Assembly (NCBI RefSeq): GCF_040183065.1
Contig: NC_091125.1
Location: 118,282,121-118,346,120, forward strand
Reading direction: 5' to 3'
Origin: Periplaneta americana
Taxonomy: Eukaryota; Arthropoda; Insecta; Blattodea; Blattidae
Length of the DNA: 64,000 nt
Shown: positions 48,601 through 53,467 of the stretch, one piece after another
Numbering within the stretch: position 1 is the first letter of the stretch
How the letters are laid out: each line of letters opens with the position of its first letter
The notes under the pieces: generated by a model
The model's input: the letters and a program-made list of their open reading frames with translations, nothing else
Told to the model about the DNA's origin: nothing
The model's database searches: none
Translations under genes and position numbers: made by a program

Positions 48601-51600
48601 TACTAGTAATAAGTCTGGATTTGTACCAGAACCAGAATAATGAATGAAAGTAGGGGGATCGTCTTTTCTGTAGACAAGTTCTGCAGTTGTAGTATTTAGG
48701 AGGTCCATGATCATTTTTCCAGGTCTATTTTACATTGTAGCTAGTTAATTAAGATAGACAAATTAAGTGTATCTGAAAATGAAGACATTTCAACCTTTGT
48801 ATCATATTATTTTTAGACATTTATTCTGTAATATTAATAGTTTAGAAAAAAAAGACCTCATGCTTGGAAGTATTGAGTCTTAAAATGTCGACTTTTGTGT
48901 TGTTCAGGTGATGGACATCAATGTGAACAGTGAAGCTCGCATCTTTGGCCTGATTCCAAGGATCAGCTTCTCAGACAAGGGCTCTTATATTGAGTCAAGT
49001 ACCAAGGAGTATGACATGCTTGCATTCCGGTATCTGTCATGGGCATTGTATCCCCTCCTGGGTGGCTATGCCGTATACTCACTTCTATACCAGGAGCATC
49101 GAGGGTGGTACTCCTTTGTACTCAATATGCTGTATGGCTTCCTCCTCACATTCGGTAAGAATGCTTGAGAACCAGATCAGATAGGCTACATTACTCTTAC
49201 TGAAATAAATAGTGTGTATAACCTCTTATCATTGATGTTTGAGCAGTACACTCACAGGACTTAACTTAGAATGTTGGTAAAACCAAAACATTACATTACT
49301 CCATGGTGAGCACGTTTCTTAAAGTAATCTACTGATAATATATTTCTATGATAAAGAGTATGACGACAATAATTGAAAAGTAGTGATATTTCTGTATTTG
49401 AAGATATCATTGTATTTGTGAAAGACATATTTTCATAGAGAATGTTATTTTGTAGTAAGGTATTTTGTCTTAAAATTTAACAGTTCTTCCTAAAGAATAA
49501 ATAGTCAGTATTTTCTCGTAATAGATAAAGTTCTCTGATTTGAATATGTAGACTTATATGAATCATGGAAGTCTCAGTAAATTTAACCTTCTATAAACAC
49601 TTGCATAATACTCAGTAACCCTGATACTGCATTCGGCAAAGATTCTTCTGTGAACACTGAATCGACGTTTATATTTTAAGATGGAAGAAGAGTTAGAAGA
49701 GGAACAGTTTGGCTTCAGAAAGGGAAAAGGTGCGGAAGATGCAATTGGACTGCTGTGAACAATCAACGAAAGATACTTAGAAATAAAGACATGTATGTAG
49801 TATTTGTGGACTTGGGAAAGGCTTTTGACAGAGTGGATTGGAATAAATTTATAGGGATCCTGAAGAAAATTAGTATGGATTGGAAAGAAAGGAGGCTATC
49901 AGTAATCTTCATATGAAATGTGTCAGAATCAAGATAGAAGAAGAAATGTCAGAGGGAAGTGGAATAGGGAGAAGAGTACAAGGATGTTCTTTTCACCTAC
50001 CTATTCAACATCGACTTGGAAGATTTAGTGAAGAACTGTTTTCAGAACACGAGAGTAAGAAGAATAAAGTGCACTAGATTTCCTGATGATATGGCGTTGT
50101 TAGCAGAAGAGGAGATGATACTAAGGGATATGCTACTGGAACTAAATGACAGCTGGGAGCAGTATGGCATGAAGATAAATGCAAACAAGACGTAGACCAT
50201 GATTATTCCTTTGTGGCCTGACAAAAACACTAGAGGAGAGGAATTCGATCTGGTGCTGTGCATTGAACTTTGGCGTAGCTCAGTGGTAGAACCAAGGACC
50301 TCAGTTCGATCCCCGGTACTGGAGCGAATTTTTCTCCCCTAATAATCATTGTTACTATAACAGATATATTCGGTAATACCAAAAATTAATCTTTACGTAA
50401 TTCTGTAGCAGTTTTACGTACATGTATATGCATCATGCACAATTGCACAAAAACCAGCCACAGTTCGTCATCTGTTGGAGGTATTTTCATGTGGTTTTTT
50501 TCGAGTGTATTGGAGGGAATCTGTTTTTTACTGCCATAAGGTTGTATTATGTTTAACCATTTCTAAAATAGAAATAAAAGAGTGACGTCATGTAAATTTA
50601 ATTCTAGTAAGGGATTTAACTGCTTCAGCTCTTAGCACTGAGACCTGGTTTCATCAACCTTTGTTAAATTATAACAGTGTGTTATTACATTTTAACTGTA
50701 AACTTAACAGTTGAAGCATTTCTTCAACTACTGTTAGTATTAACAGGCTGTTAAAATCTATGTTAATTTAACTGCCCAATTTCATGCAGTTAAATCATTT
50801 AACTATCTGTTAGCATAGAAGTATCCAATATGGCTGGTGCGTTAGATGCTGAACTTATATATCTGCATTATTTAGAAAATGATATCCATGAATACATAAA
50901 CAGAGCAGATGATTTCTGTGATTTGACAGACCAGAAGTTCATACAAAGGTATATTTTCTGCCAAGCCTCACTTTTCGCTTTCAACTTAGATCCGTTTGTT
51001 TGTTTATTCTCATTAATTGGTTTATACTGGGAAATAATTTCCAGCAGAAGGTTTCTTTCGAAAGAAGAGAAATTAGTCCCAAGAGTTCTTTTTGTTCCAG
51101 TGTTTTCCATTTCATAATAGCAATACCAATACGCCGCTCCACGCTATTGTGATACAGATGAGGAAAGAAGCAGAAATCAAACCTGAGAGAATAGAAAGAC
51201 TTCTATTCTCTCTGAATCAAACAACGGAAACAAGCGAGAATCGCAATTGTCAGAGTTCAGAAAACAGAAGTGAGTCTGTACATGGTTATAGGTTATGGTT
51301 AAACTCTAGAATCTCTGGTCCTAACAGAGAGTTAACAAACAGAATGTTAAAATGTGAAATGTAAAGTCGAAGAAACGCAGTATTTTTAACAGCAATTCAT
51401 ACTTTTAACTTGCAGTTAATTAACGCTATGTTAGGTGCATTATAACAAAGGTTGAAGAAACCGGGCCTGAGACTTTTAAATACTGGGTTGAGCAGTTAAA
51501 AACAAAATAAGAGAATAATTCTTACTCCATAAATGATCATAAAGAATATATCAGGGGAGAAATTTCCAACATTCCACAACAAGAACTCCACTAAATTTTG

Positions 51601-53430
51601 AGAAATACATTCTGAAGATAGCTATATTCACAGGCAGGCATCTGTTATTTACTGTAAATAAAAGGTATGTGTATACCTTTATGTTTATGAAGAAAGTGAG
51701 TTATAATTTTTTGGCAGATGATTCATCCTATAGGAAAGAGTTGTCATGCAACAAGCAACAGCCAGTGAAGTTAGCAACTCCTGTGCGTAACGAGTTTCTT
51801 CTCTGGCTCACAGCATGACAACCAGTAATTGTGTGTGCAATGCTCTTATTCTTTTGATTATTCTTTGCCGTATACTTATGTGGTTTCTTTTGTTTCTTCC
51901 TAGGATTCATCATGATGACTCCACAACTATTCATCAATTATAAATTGAAGTCAGTAGCACACTTACCATGGCGTATGATGTCATACAAGTTCCTCAATAC
52001 CTTCATCGATGACATCTTCGCATTTGTTATCAAAATGCCAACACTTTACAGACTGGGCTGTTTCAGAGATGGTATGTGTGTGCAATAGTGCAGTCATTTT
52101 TAATTTAATATTTTATTCTGCTTCTTTTAAAAATGTGGATTAAAAAACCCGTGAGAGTAAATTTTACCTCTCATATAGGTCAGTTTTGGAGATATCTAGC
52201 TTCATAACTGGTTGTTGTAATATGGAAGAAATGTTATTATTTGATAGAAGTAGATATTTTACAGCATTAATGAAGAGTTGAAGAAATTCACTTGTCCATT
52301 ATCTATAGACAGTTGGTTGATCAGTTTATTTACTATAGTTAGTACCCAATGCTGTGGGCTGTGATGATAAATTAAATGTCATGTATTGCATCCCATAAGT
52401 AAATGTTATTTACTGTCTTGCATCCAAATAATTTTTACGTTATCTATATGGTTGCTAGTGCTTCACAATACAAGTACTATTGTGTTCTATATACATTCAT
52501 GGTCTAGTGGTCAGAGCTTCTGGCTATAGTTCATGAGGTCCTGGGTTCGATTCCCGGTAGAGCACAGGAATTTTTCCTTAAAGGGGATTATTCCTGTGTT
52601 CGTCCATTGTCTGGAATTTAGGTTAAGTTTAGATTTAAGACCTCTCCTGGCACCACATTATCATAATCATCCTATCACATCATCGGGGTAATGTAACTCC
52701 GCCTTCCAGGCACCCCAACCTCAGAAGTGGGTTACAGCTAAGCCACGGCCAGGAGAGAAGACCAGAAATGTCGAAAAGACAACCTGGTGGCATTGGATTA
52801 AAAAAAGCATTGCTTATGGTTGATTATAAAACATATTGTAATTTATTTCACTATTAGTCAATAGCTAGGTTATAAACTTTGCTTGTCAGAAATAAATTTG
52901 CTTTCAAATCATGATGAGCCCAAGCAGAATTTGTGGTGGACAAAGGTGGTGTGTGAGACATATTTTTGTGTGGTACTGTATCGTTTCCCTTGCCACTATC
53001 ATTGTCATTCATATACTTTTGCCATGTATGTAGAATGTAAATTTACTATATTTTAATTTATTAATTACATATTAGAAACATCTTTTATAAATTTTGTTTG
53101 AAATGGTAATGTATGGCCTGTTGTAATCATGCATACATAGTAATGTATCCTCTTCGGATACACCTTTGCTGAATCATTTTCTAGTACCTTGCACATTCTT
53201 TTTACTGTCCATCCATAAACCACAAAAGAAGTAAATTAAAATCATCCGTATCAGTTGCAGAAGACACAGCTCTGACTACTAGTAACAGGCATCTATAATG
53301 AACACCAATCAAAATATCCCTCATTTCTCATGAAAAACAAGAACTGAAAAGACTAAAGTGGACTATAGTGGACTTTATGTTGTCAGCAAACAGCTGGATA
53401 GATCAAGAAGATAGATTGATTGCATGGATT

Positions 53431-53467
<37 letters not shown>

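Larger units (their letters stand above)
44428..48723 (-). mobile_element. 5'-truncated LINE with RNase H (I/Jockey group), host of a nested R2-type insertion
   Basis: Runs right to left between perfect 15-bp target duplications. In order it encodes the end of an APE-type endonuclease, a reverse transcriptase, a connection region, an RNase H and a terminal CCHC zinc motif. The 3' end finishes in (AAC)n, not poly(A). The N-terminal part of the endonuclease and any ORF1 are missing, so it is a 5'-truncated copy of about 3.2 kb. The 1.07-kb R2-type insertion expands it to 4.3 kb. LINEs with an RNase H after the RT belong to the I/Loa/related group. Exact clade not determined. Confidence 0.92.
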
